This document shows positions 54,690 to 61,744 of a stretch of 64,000 nt of DNA, in pieces. The stretch is from Truepera radiovictrix DSM 17093 (GTDB taxonomy: Bacteria > Deinococcota > Deinococci > Deinococcales > Trueperaceae). The position numbers and the translations under genes are program-made. Numbering within the stretch: the first letter of the stretch is position 1; each line of letters opens with the position of its first letter. Location: assembly GCF_000092425.1 (NCBI RefSeq), contig NC_014221.1, positions 2,175,001-2,239,000 of the forward strand, written 5' to 3'. The notes beneath the pieces are model-generated. The model did no database searches, was not told the DNA's origin, and worked only from the letters and a program-made list of their open reading frames with translations.

Positions 54690-54892
54690 CGCACCACGAA
54701 GCTACATCACCAACCGGACGCGTGGAGTCCCGGGGTAGCTTTTAGGCGTCAAGTCAGGGGAAACACGCGTCGCGCATCCGGCTACACGACTTGCGCCACC
54801 TGCACGCTTTTATGGCGATTCGTAGCGGCATGGACGCGAAAGTGCTAGGGTCTGTCTGACAGAAGGGCTGACTGATGTTTTAGGGTAAAGGC

Positions 54893-55267
54893 ATGGCACG
54901 GACGGACTTAAGCGAGAAACAGTGGCGAGCGTTAAAAGCGCATTTACCTGCGAATCCCCAACGCGGCCACGCCTACGTTGACCATCGCCGAGTTATCAAC
55001 GGCATTTTGTGGCGGCTCAAGACTGGAGCACCTTGGCGAGATGTTCCTGAGCGCTACGGAGCCTGGCAAACCTGCTGGGACCGGTTCACGAGGTGGGAAC
55101 GTAGCGGTGACTGGCAGCGCATCCTACAAGCCCTTCAAGCGCATGCCGACGCCACAGGCGATATTGACTGGGACGGAGCGGCCTTGGACAGCAGTCACAT
55201 CAAAGCCCACCGGAGCGCTGCAGGTGCGAGAAAGCGGCCCGCCGAGGGCGAAAAAAGGGGGGCTTGA
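54893..55267 (+). CDS. IS5-family transposase, first frame (OrfA)
   Basis: The 124-residue product contains the DUF4096-type N-terminal domain ([39 protein letters not shown]) and the first catalytic aspartate region [20 protein letters not shown]. It ends at TGA just after an A6G6 run (55250-55261). A -1 slip there would fuse it to the second frame, giving a full DDE transposase of about 286 residues. Confidence 0.88.
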   Translation: MARTDLSEKQWRALKAHLPANPQRGHAYVDHRRVINGILWRLKTGAPWRDVPERYGAWQTCWDRFTRWERSGDWQRILQALQAHADATGDIDWDGAALDSSHIKAHRSAAGARKRPAEGEKRGA

Positions 55268-55752
55268 CAGATGAGTGGTTAGGCCACTCGCGTGGCGGGC
55301 ATACCAGCAAAGTTCATGTCTGTGCTGATGGGAAGGTTCGCCCCCTGTCCCTTGTCGTGACCGCCGGGCAACGCAACGATGCCGCTTGGTTGGAGCGGGT
55401 GCTCGACGAGATACACGTACCACGTTTAGGTAGAGGGCGACCCCGAAAGCGCCCCTCACAGCTCCGCTTGGACCGGGCTTACAGCTTTAAGAAGCAGCGC
55501 CAAGGGTTGAGGCGACGGAACATTCGCTGTATCAGCCCTGAGCGAGAAGACGCCAAAAAGCACCGGCTCGCCAAGGGCTCCAAAGGTGGGCGTCCACCTG
55601 CTTTTGATACCAAGGCGTACAAGGGGCGCAACGTCATTGAGCGCTGCATCAACCGACTTAAAGACTTTCGTGCTGTAGCAACCCGCTATGACAAGCGGGG
55701 TCGGAACTACCTCGCGGGCGTGCTTGTCGCCTCCATTATCCTCTGGCTCTAA
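55264..55752 (+). CDS. IS5-family transposase, second frame (OrfB)
   Basis: The 162-codon frame carries the rest of the DDE domain: [20 protein letters not shown], the second aspartate in [12 protein letters not shown], and the final glutamate in [22 protein letters not shown]. It is in the -1 frame relative to OrfA and overlaps it. The TTG at 55264 is unlikely to be used as a start; production by frameshift at the A6G6 run is more likely. Confidence 0.88.
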   Translation: MTDEWLGHSRGGHTSKVHVCADGKVRPLSLVVTAGQRNDAAWLERVLDEIHVPRLGRGRPRKRPSQLRLDRAYSFKKQRQGLRRRNIRCISPEREDAKKHRLAKGSKGGRPPAFDTKAYKGRNVIERCINRLKDFRAVATRYDKRGRNYLAGVLVASIILWL

Positions 55753-55941
55753 TCAGTCAGACAGACCCTAGCTGACCGATTAGGGTATAGCCGCGCGTCT
55801 TTCACCCTCGACCGCTACACCCACCTGGTTGCATCGCAGCGGGCGCAAGCCGCCGTGAGCCTGCTCAACTTCCTGCCCAAGCGTGACCCGAGCACTGCGA
55901 ACTAGCCCGTCCCGTAGGTGCAAATAAGGTGCGAACGCACC

Positions 55942-55974
55942 CAAAAAGAGAACCCGCCACTTCCGGCGGGTTCT
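55942..55974 (-). terminator. Intrinsic terminator of the tRNA-Cys/tRNA-Val transcript
   Basis: GAACCCGCC (55950-55958) pairs with GGCGGGTTC (55965-55973) around a 6-nt loop. On the minus strand it is followed by CTTTTTGG. It lies about 30 bp past the 3' end of tRNA-Val. Confidence 0.8.
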
Positions 55975-56002
55975 ACGTCTTGCGTCTCTGACGCTTCTTT
56001 TT

Positions 56003-56077
56003 TGGTAGGCGCGGGCGGGATTGAACCGCCGACCTCTACCGTGTCAAGGTAGCGCTCTCCCACTGAGCTACGCGCCT
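56003..56077 (-). tRNA. tRNA-Val (anticodon GAC)
   Basis: The minus-strand cloverleaf has acceptor AGGCGCG/CGCGCCT, D-arm AGCTCAGTGGGAGAGC, anticodon stem CTACC/GGTAG with loop TTGACAC (anticodon GAC) and T-arm GGCGGTTCAATCCCGCC. The CCA end is encoded. It is the second tRNA of a two-gene unit and lies next to the integrase remnant. Confidence 0.95.
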
Positions 56078-56106
56078 GTGCACTGGCCACCTGCGCCCGT
56101 GGTAGG

Positions 56107-56180
<74 letters not shown>

Positions 56181-56214
56181 AAGGACCCAAGCCTATCATG
56201 AGGCGAGGGTGCTG

Positions 56215-56781
56215 TCAATCGGGAAAACGCCAGCGGCTGCGCCCGTACTCCTCGAGCCACTTGGCGTGGGCTGCCGGGGCGTAGCCGTGGTTGAGCCTGA
56301 GTTCGCCGACGATGCGACCCGCGTAGACGAGCAGCAGCTTGACGCCGTCGCGCTCGGGCACCACCACCGCCGAGAGCGAGAGCGCCTGCAGCGCTCTTTC
56401 GGCCGCCCGAAAGAGCACCTCGGGCTCCGCCGCTGCAGGACGGGGCGGGGCGACCCCCTCGAGCCCGATGGGGACCGGCTCGAGCGACAGGGGGTCGAGG
56501 TTGAAGCGGCCATACGCCCCCGCAGCGTCCCCCAAAAGCACCCGCAGCTCGCGCTTTTCATCGCGCCGACCGTGAACGTGCTCGAACACCGCCAGCACCT
56601 CGAGGCGCGTCAGTAGCGCCTCCCCCGCCTGCAACGCCGTGGCCGGATCGAAGGCTGCGGCACTTGGGGCGCGGCGGCTCGGCCCACGCCCGTCGGGGGG
56701 GCCGGGCTGCGCCGTCGCCCACACCAAAGTGAACAGAAGGAGCGCCACGAGGGGCGCCCCTAGGTGGGGTCTTCGCATCAC
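56215..56781 (-). CDS. Secreted protein of unknown function
   Basis: The 188-residue protein begins with a signal peptide (APLVALLLFTLVWATAQ) followed by a Pro/Gly/Arg-rich segment. The C-terminal half has alternating strands and helices (LSAVVVPERDGVKLLLVYAGRIVGELRLN). No family is recognised. It lies 14 bp after another secreted protein and downstream of a two-component system on the same strand, suggesting a common operon. Confidence 0.65.
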   Translation of the reverse strand: MMRRPHLGAPLVALLLFTLVWATAQPGPPDGRGPSRRAPSAAAFDPATALQAGEALLTRLEVLAVFEHVHGRRDEKRELRVLLGDAAGAYGRFNLDPLSLEPVPIGLEGVAPPRPAAAEPEVLFRAAERALQALSLSAVVVPERDGVKLLLVYAGRIVGELRLNHGYAPAAHAKWLEEYGRSRWRFPD

Positions 56782-56795
56782 GAGGCAGCTTACCC

Positions 56796-57611
56796 CTAAA
56801 AGCCGCGCAACCCCTCTAGAAGATGACGTCCGGCCTTCGCGACCTCCCGCGCAGCCTCCGCGTACGATGGCAAGGGGCTGTAGGGGGAGGCGAAGGCGGG
56901 GGGCAGGGGCGCTCCCTCGGTGCTGGCGACGGGCGACACAGCGCGGCTTAGGAGGTCATGGGCCGCCGCGCGCAGCCGCGACGGACGCTCGTCTTCGGGG
57001 GTGTAGAAGGCGAGCTCGCGGTCGAGCCGGACGAGCTCGTCTTGCGCGCGGTAGGGCGCTTCGAGCGCGCGGCGTTCGGCCCTGCGGCTCCGGCCGCGCC
57101 CCGGCCCATCCCCCAGGAGCGCGCCGTACCCCTGTTGCAGGTGTTCGGCCGCTTTGTAGAGGTCCTCGGCCGCTTTGGCTTTGCGCTCGCTCAGAAAGAA
57201 CGCGCCGCTCGCGTAGTCGGCGTTCGCCTCCTGCAGGAGTTCTTGGGCGAGCTCCAGCAGGTTTAGGGGCAGCGCCTCCGTCGGCGCTTCCGCTTGGCCT
57301 TGGGGGCTGGCGCTCTGGAGGTTCGCGAGCGCCACCGAACGGGCGTAGTCGAAGCGGTAGGCGCGGCGGGTCGCCTTTTGCAGGGCGCTCGCCGCCCGTT
57401 CGGCTTCGCGCCAAGAGGCTTGGGGAGCGAGCGGGGGGAGCGGCAGCTCCGCTTCGGGCGCGCTCGGTGCGACGTTCTGGGTCGTGGTCTGCGGGGGCGC
57501 GCTCGGCGTCTGCGCCACCCCCAAACCGAACAGGGTGACGGCCGACAGGGGGGCCATCATGAGCGCATAGGCTCTCGGGGACCGACGTGACAAACGCAGC
57601 AAGTGACGCAT
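56796..57611 (-). CDS. Secreted helical protein of unknown function
   Basis: The 271-residue protein has an N-terminal signal (AYALMMAPLSAVTLFGLGVAQT) followed by a Pro/Ala-rich linker. Helices rich in Ala, Arg and Leu follow from about residue 65 (WREAERAASALQKATRRAYRFDY). The ATG is preceded by AGGAGGAG. No domain is recognised. It starts 29 bp after the histidine kinase stop, so it is probably made from the same transcript and may be a target or sensor partner of that system. Confidence 0.65.
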   Translation of the reverse strand: MRHLLRLSRRSPRAYALMMAPLSAVTLFGLGVAQTPSAPPQTTTQNVAPSAPEAELPLPPLAPQASWREAERAASALQKATRRAYRFDYARSVALANLQSASPQGQAEAPTEALPLNLLELAQELLQEANADYASGAFFLSERKAKAAEDLYKAAEHLQQGYGALLGDGPGRGRSRRAERRALEAPYRAQDELVRLDRELAFYTPEDERPSRLRAAAHDLLSRAVSPVASTEGAPLPPAFASPYSPLPSYAEAAREVAKAGRHLLEGLRGF

Positions 57612-57640
57612 AGGCTCCTCCTAAGATTTCCAGCTCGAGC

Positions 57641-59047
57641 CTAGCCGCCTTGGCTGAAGCGTTCACCACCCCAACCTGAAGGGAAGCTGAAGCGGAGGGT
57701 GACGCGCGCCCCCCCGTGTGGCGCGTTCTCGGCCACGACGTCGCCGCCGTGAACCGCCATCACCGCGCGCACGATGGCGAGGCCCAGACCGGTGCCACGC
57801 GCGCCCTCCCCCCCCGCTGCACCCTCGCCGGCGGCGCCGTAGACGAAGGGCTCGAGCACCCGCGCCAAAAGCGCCTCCGGAAACCCGGGGCCCGCATCCT
57901 CGACGACGAGCTGCGCGCGCCCCTCGCGCGACAGGACGCTCAGCGTCACGGGTGGCGCGCCGTAGCGCTCGGCGTTACGCAGCAGGTTGCGCAAGGCGAC
58001 CTCAAGGAGCTCGGGGTCGGCGCGCGTGTAGACCGGCTCTGCAGCCCCGGCGAGCGCCAGGTGCGGAAAGCGCTCCCGCACGAAGGCGCGCAGCTCCAAG
58101 GGGGGGGCGCTGATACGCGCGCGCCCCTCGAGCCGCGCCAGGGTCAAGAGCGCGTCGAGTAGCCCGCGCATCCGCGCCATCTCGCGCAGCGCCCCCGCGA
58201 GCGCCCGCGGCTCGTCGGGGCGCCGCTGCAACACCTCGAGGTAGCCGCTTAGGGCCGCTAGGGGCGTGCGCAATTCGTGCGACGCCTGCGCGGCGAAGCG
58301 CCGCGCCGAGCGCTCCTGCGCCGCCGAACGCTCGAGCGCGCGCGACAGCTCGCGCAGCAGCTGGTTGAGCCGCTCGGCGATGGGGCGCACCTCGGGGAGG
58401 TCGGGTACGGCGAGCGGGGCGAGGTTATCGGGCGAGCGCCGGGCGATCGCTGCGGCCATCCGGTTGAGGGGGGCGAGTACAAGCCGCAGCAGCTGGGCCC
58501 CCAAAAGCCCGACGAGCGCGAAGAGGCCGAGCGCCGCGAGCGCGTAAGCGCTCAGCAGCCGCTGGGTAAGCGTCCCTATCGCCCCGGCCTGTACGCTGAG
58601 ACCGACCGCACCGCCTTCAAGCGGTACGACGGCGAAGAGGGCGTCGCCGTGGAGCCCCGTGTAGGTCGCGCCCGCCTCGAGCGCCCGGCGCACGCTCTCG
58701 GGGAGCGTGTGGGCGGCCGTGTCGGTAAAGCGGAGCGCGCCGCTACCGGCCCCCGCATCGGCCCCCTCCTCGGTGTGGTAGACAAAGCCGTAACCGCCGA
58801 ACTCGTTGGCGAGCGCCGCGAGCGGCACGAGGTCGCCGGGGGTAACAGCGCTATAGAAGCCCAGGCGCACGAGCAGCGCGTCACTTAAGGTCGCCAGCGA
58901 GGCCCGCCGCGCCTCCTGGAGGGTAAACGCTCCGAGCGGCACCAGAACGAGCAGCAGCGCGCTCAAAAGCAGCAGCGTCAGCCGCGCCTGCAGACTTAAG
59001 CGGCGCGGCACCCCGAAGCCGCGGCGCGCTCTACGCAACCTCACCAC
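57641..59047 (-). CDS. Sensor histidine kinase
   Basis: The 468-residue protein has membrane segments at about 22-42 and 168-192, enclosing an extracytoplasmic sensor region of roughly 125 residues. A HAMP domain (about 193-245) is followed by the H-box ASHELRTPLA (H257), the N-box LRNLLRNAERYG (N358), G1 DAGPG (384-388) and G2 GTGLGLA (418-424). This is an EnvZ/PhoR-type orthodox kinase with all catalytic motifs. The GTG start follows CGGAGG. Its partner regulator is encoded 111 bp upstream. Confidence 0.93.
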   Translation of the reverse strand: MVRLRRARRGFGVPRRLSLQARLTLLLLSALLLVLVPLGAFTLQEARRASLATLSDALLVRLGFYSAVTPGDLVPLAALANEFGGYGFVYHTEEGADAGAGSGALRFTDTAAHTLPESVRRALEAGATYTGLHGDALFAVVPLEGGAVGLSVQAGAIGTLTQRLLSAYALAALGLFALVGLLGAQLLRLVLAPLNRMAAAIARRSPDNLAPLAVPDLPEVRPIAERLNQLLRELSRALERSAAQERSARRFAAQASHELRTPLAALSGYLEVLQRRPDEPRALAGALREMARMRGLLDALLTLARLEGRARISAPPLELRAFVRERFPHLALAGAAEPVYTRADPELLEVALRNLLRNAERYGAPPVTLSVLSREGRAQLVVEDAGPGFPEALLARVLEPFVYGAAGEGAAGGEGARGTGLGLAIVRAVMAVHGGDVVAENAPHGGARVTLRFSFPSGWGGERFSQGG

Positions 59048-59158
59048 GCCTCCGGGCGGTAGCGCCCCCCCGGTAGAGGCGCCCGCAACAACCGCGGACG
59101 GCGCAGGTCGACGCGTTGAGGCAGCGCCTTCACGCGGGCGTCTTCAGGTGAGGCGCTT

Positions 59159-59869
59159 TCACGAAAGGTCGGCCTCATCGAGCAGGTAGCCGTAGCCGCG
59201 CACGGTGCGAATCATCGGCGGGTCACCCAGGGCGCGGCGGAGGCTTGAAACGTGCACCTCGAGCGTGTTGGGGTCGACCCGCTCCCCCCAGAGGCGCTGC
59301 ATCAGCGCCTCACGCGAGACCACCCGCGCCCGGTGCTCGAGCAGCACCTGCAAGAGCGCGAACTCCTTGGGCGCGAGCTCGAGCGGCACGCCACCACGCC
59401 ACGCTTCTCGCTTGTCGGGGTAGAGCCGCACGTCGGCGGCGCATAGCGCCGTGACGGGGCGCTGCAACCGCCGCCAGAGCGCCTCGATGCGGGCGACGAG
59501 CTCAGCTAAGGAAAAGGGTTTGACGAGGTAGTCGTCGGCGCCGAGGCGCAACCCCCGCACGCGGTCCTCAATGGTGTCAAGAGCGGTCAAAAACAGCACC
59601 GCCACCTCGCGCTTGGGGTTGTGTGGGGTGCGGATCGCTTCAAGGACGCGGTAGCCGTCGGAACCGGGGAGCAAGATATCTAAAATCACCACGTCGATGG
59701 CCTCTTGCGCGAAAAGCCGCAACCCTTCGCTCGCCGAAGCGGCCGTCACGACCTCGAACCCTTCAAAACCGAGCCCGAGCTCGAGCGACTCGCGAATCCC
59801 AGGGTCGTCTTCGACGAGGAGCAACCGGGGGCGCGGGGGCGTGAGGGGCGAGGTCTCGGGTAAAGGCAT
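59159..59869 (-). CDS. OmpR-family response regulator
   Basis: From the ATG at 59869 the protein has 236 residues. The receiver domain (about 15-130) has acidic pocket D21/D22, phosphoacceptor D64 (VILDILLPG), T95 and K117. The winged-helix domain (about 140-230) includes LAPKEFALLQVLLEH and VDPNTLEVHVSSLRRALG. TACCAT lies 5 nt before the ATG, so the transcript is probably leaderless; the longer frame from 60019 is rejected. It heads the kinase and two secreted protein genes. Confidence 0.93.
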   Translation of the reverse strand: MPLPETSPLTPPRPRLLLVEDDPGIRESLELGLGFEGFEVVTAASASEGLRLFAQEAIDVVILDILLPGSDGYRVLEAIRTPHNPKREVAVLFLTALDTIEDRVRGLRLGADDYLVKPFSLAELVARIEALWRRLQRPVTALCAADVRLYPDKREAWRGGVPLELAPKEFALLQVLLEHRARVVSREALMQRLWGERVDPNTLEVHVSSLRRALGDPPMIRTVRGYGYLLDEADLS

Positions 59870-59874
59870 GCCGT

Positions 59875-59880
59875 ATGGTA
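59875..59880 (-). promoter_or_regulatory. Leaderless -10 box of the response regulator gene
   Basis: TACCAT on the minus strand, five bases, ATG. Confidence 0.45.
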
Positions 59881-59982
59881 ACGCGCCCCTCGGCGCTGCA
59901 CCTGGCGCGGCACAACGGCCGTGGGGGCGCAGCACCTGCGGTGAGGCGACGGCGCGTAGCGCGAGGCGTGGTGTAATGTGGT

Positions 59983-60687
59983 GTGCGGCTCCACACCGAG
60001 CTCCTTTCGCCGACCCCACCCCGCGACGTCGCGGTGGTGATCGATGTGCTGCGGATGACGACGACCGCGAGCAACCTCTTTGCGCGCGGCCTCAGCGAAC
60101 TCTTCGTGGTCGCCGAGCTCGACGACGCGCGGGCGCAGGCCGCGCGTACCGGCGCGCTCCTTTTGGGGGAGCGCGGCGGTCACCCCGTCCCCGGCTTCGA
60201 CGGCGGCAACTCGCCCCTAGAGCGCCTCGAGGTCGCCGGGCGCAGCGCGGTGCTCTGCACCACCAACGGCTCCAGGGCGGTCGCTGCCGTGGCACCGGCG
60301 CGGCACGTGCTCTTGGGGAGCGTCGTAAATGCGCGGGCGACGGCGGCGCGGGCGCTGACGCTCGCCAAAAGCGGCATCACCCTGGTGTGCGCCGGGACGC
60401 TCGGGCGGGTGTCGCTCGACGACGTCGTCGGCGCGGGGTGCGTCGCGCGCGAGCTGCTCAAGCTCGAGCCCAGCTTGCGCACGGGCGACGCGACCGCCCT
60501 CGCGCTCAGCCTCGTCGAGGGGCAGCGCGACCTTGGCGCCCTGCTGCGGCGCGCGGAGCACGCCAGGCACCTGCTGACGCTCGGCTACGCCCGCGACGTC
60601 GCCTTTGCCGCCCGCCTCAACGCGCTCGAGGCGGTGCCCGAACGCGACCCCAAAAACCCGCTGCGTTTTACCCTCCCGGAGCGCTAG
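59983..60687 (+). CDS. ComB-like 2-phosphosulfolactate phosphatase
   Basis: The 234-residue protein has the ComB pattern: AVVIDVLRMTTTASNLFARG, LLLGERGGHPVPGFDGGNSP, VLCTTNGSRAV and LVCAGTLGRVSLDDVVGAG. ComB removes phosphate from 2-phosphosulfolactate, a step in coenzyme M synthesis in methanogens and in sulfolactate metabolism in some bacteria. No other gene of that pathway is nearby, so the substrate here is uncertain. The GTG start has TGTAAT 5 nt upstream. Confidence 0.85.
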   Translation: MRLHTELLSPTPPRDVAVVIDVLRMTTTASNLFARGLSELFVVAELDDARAQAARTGALLLGERGGHPVPGFDGGNSPLERLEVAGRSAVLCTTNGSRAVAAVAPARHVLLGSVVNARATAARALTLAKSGITLVCAGTLGRVSLDDVVGAGCVARELLKLEPSLRTGDATALALSLVEGQRDLGALLRRAEHARHLLTLGYARDVAFAARLNALEAVPERDPKNPLRFTLPER

Positions 60688-60688
60688 T

Positions 60689-61099
60689 TTGGACGCCCCC
60701 CCGCCCCTTTTCGTCGCCGCGGTCGCCGTCGTGATTCGCCGCGAGGGCACGGTGCTCGCCATGCGCCGCGCGCGCACCAAAGACGCCGGGGCGGGGCTCT
60801 GGGAGACGCTTTCGGGGCGCGTTGAAGCGGGTGAAGACCCCCTCGAGACAGCCCGACGCGAAGTCCGCGAGGAGTGCGGGCTCAGGGTCGCGTTCGAGGC
60901 GCGCCCGCTGACCGCCTACACCGCGACGCGCCTGGATCATCCGATGATCGTCCTTGTCTACGCTGCCGACTACCGCTGCGGCGAGGTCACTCTGAGCGCC
61001 GAACACGACGCGTACGCGTGGCTCACGCCGGAGGCGTTCGCCGCGCGCACCCCCCTCGCCAAACTCGCCGCGGCGGTTCGGCTCGCCCTCTCCCGCTAA
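60689..61099 (+). CDS. Nudix hydrolase
   Basis: I chose the TTG at 60689, one base after the ComB stop and with CGGAG 8 nt upstream; it gives 136 residues. The full Nudix box is present (GRVEAGEDPLETARREVREE continuing CGL). The N-terminal VAAVAVVIRREGTVLAMRRA is typical of small NTP-cleaning or housekeeping Nudix enzymes. Substrate unknown. It is probably co-translated with the ComB-like gene. Confidence 0.82.
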   Translation: MDAPPPLFVAAVAVVIRREGTVLAMRRARTKDAGAGLWETLSGRVEAGEDPLETARREVREECGLRVAFEARPLTAYTATRLDHPMIVLVYAADYRCGEVTLSAEHDAYAWLTPEAFAARTPLAKLAAAVRLALSR

Positions 61100-61146
61100 G
61101 CATCCCCACCTTCACCCTAGGCCACGCGACTCGGGTATGGTAGGTC

Positions 61147-61509
61147 ATGCTCGGGCAAGCTCTGAAAAAGCGCGAAACCATCCTTGTCACCACCACCCCG
61201 CACCTAGAGGGCCTTCGCATCGCGGCCTATCACGGGGTCGTGAGCGGCGAAGCGATCATGGGAACGAACATCTTCCGCGACATCTTCGCCGGCATCCGCG
61301 ACATCGTCGGCGGGCGCAGCGGCGCCTACGAAAAGGCGCTACGCAAAGCCAAAGCGATCGCGCTGCGGGAGATGGAGGAGGAGGCGCGGCGGCTCGGCGC
61401 CAACGCGGTGATCAGCGTGGCCATCGGCTACGAAAACATCTCCCTACGCGACGGCAGCGGGATGCTCATGGTGTGCGCGAGCGGCACCGCCGTCACGATC
61501 GCTTACTAG
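61147..61509 (+). CDS. UPF0145 (YbjQ-like) protein
   Basis: The 120-residue protein matches the YbjQ/UPF0145 family: [30 protein letters not shown], then [23 protein letters not shown]. Members form pentameric shells and have no settled function; a metal-binding role has been proposed. TATGGT lies 5 nt before the ATG, so the message is probably leaderless. Confidence 0.87.
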   Translation: MLGQALKKRETILVTTTPHLEGLRIAAYHGVVSGEAIMGTNIFRDIFAGIRDIVGGRSGAYEKALRKAKAIALREMEEEARRLGANAVISVAIGYENISLRDGSGMLMVCASGTAVTIAY

Positions 61510-61542
61510 GGAAGCTCACCGGGACCGGCTGGTCACCGCTCG

Positions 61543-61571
61543 TTGACTTTCGCGCACGGCCCTGCTACGAT
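61543..61571 (+). promoter_or_regulatory. Promoter of the AspRS leader
   Basis: TTGACT (61543-61548), 17 bp, TACGAT (61566-61571). Transcription should start within a base or two of the ATG at 61580, making the leader peptide message leaderless or nearly so. Confidence 0.8.
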
Positions 61572-61579
61572 ACCCCGCA

Positions 61580-61645
61580 ATGACGCCCCCCCGCTCCCCC
61601 CAACGCGCGCGCCGCAATAACGACCGCAGGAGGCTCGGGGCTTAA
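61580..61645 (+). CDS. Leader peptide of the AspRS gene
   Basis: A 21-codon frame begins just after the promoter and ends at TAA (61643-61645). It is rich in Pro and Arg and contains consecutive Asn13 (AAT), Asn14 (AAC) and Asp15 (GAC). Starved ribosomes would stall there, leaving CTCGGGG (61634-61640) free to pair with CCCCGAG (61670-61676) and so block the terminator at 61670-61690. Ribosomes reaching the stop codon would cover 61634-61640 and let the terminator form. The peptide has no other evident function. Inferred from sequence architecture. Confidence 0.72.
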   Translation: MTPPRSPQRARRNNDRRRLGA

Positions 61646-61669
61646 GCGTCGAGAAGGCCGACGTCGCTA

Positions 61670-61696
61670 CCCCGAGGCTACCCCTCGGGGTTTTTT
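61670..61696 (+). terminator. Attenuator terminator upstream of the AspRS gene
   Basis: CCCCGAGG (61670-61677) pairs perfectly with CCTCGGGG (61683-61690) across a 5-nt loop, followed directly by six T residues (61691-61696). The 5' arm can alternatively pair with 61634-61640 at the end of the leader peptide frame. It lies 48 bp before the AspRS start. Confidence 0.85.
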
Positions 61697-61744
61697 CGTG
61701 GCGCGGCGTCACGGCACCCCGGCGAAGCCGCGACGAGGAGACCT

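Larger units (their letters stand above)
54849..55767 (+). mobile_element. IS5-family insertion sequence (IS427-like)
   Basis: Perfect 12-bp terminal inverted repeats GGTCTGTCTGAC (54849-54860) and GTCAGACAGACC (55756-55767) enclose two overlapping transposase frames. A 4-bp direct repeat CTAG flanks the element (54845-54848 and 55768-55771), consistent with IS5-family target duplication. It is about 919 bp and looks complete. It sits inside an integrase remnant whose reading frame is restored when it is removed. Confidence 0.92.
54746..55905 (+). pseudogene. Tyrosine recombinase (integrase) remnant, interrupted by an IS element
   Basis: The left fragment (54746-54848) reads IRLHDLRHLHAFMAIRSGMD, with the HxLRH box of phage-type integrases. 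Removing the IS and one CTAG copy, the frame continues without a break as DRLGYSRASFTLDRYTHLVA (catalytic tyrosine in RYTH) to a TAG at 55905. Only about the last 78 codons remain; the N-terminal domains are gone, with a TAG just before 54746. Its position beside two tRNA genes suggests a decayed integrative element. Confidence 0.85.
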
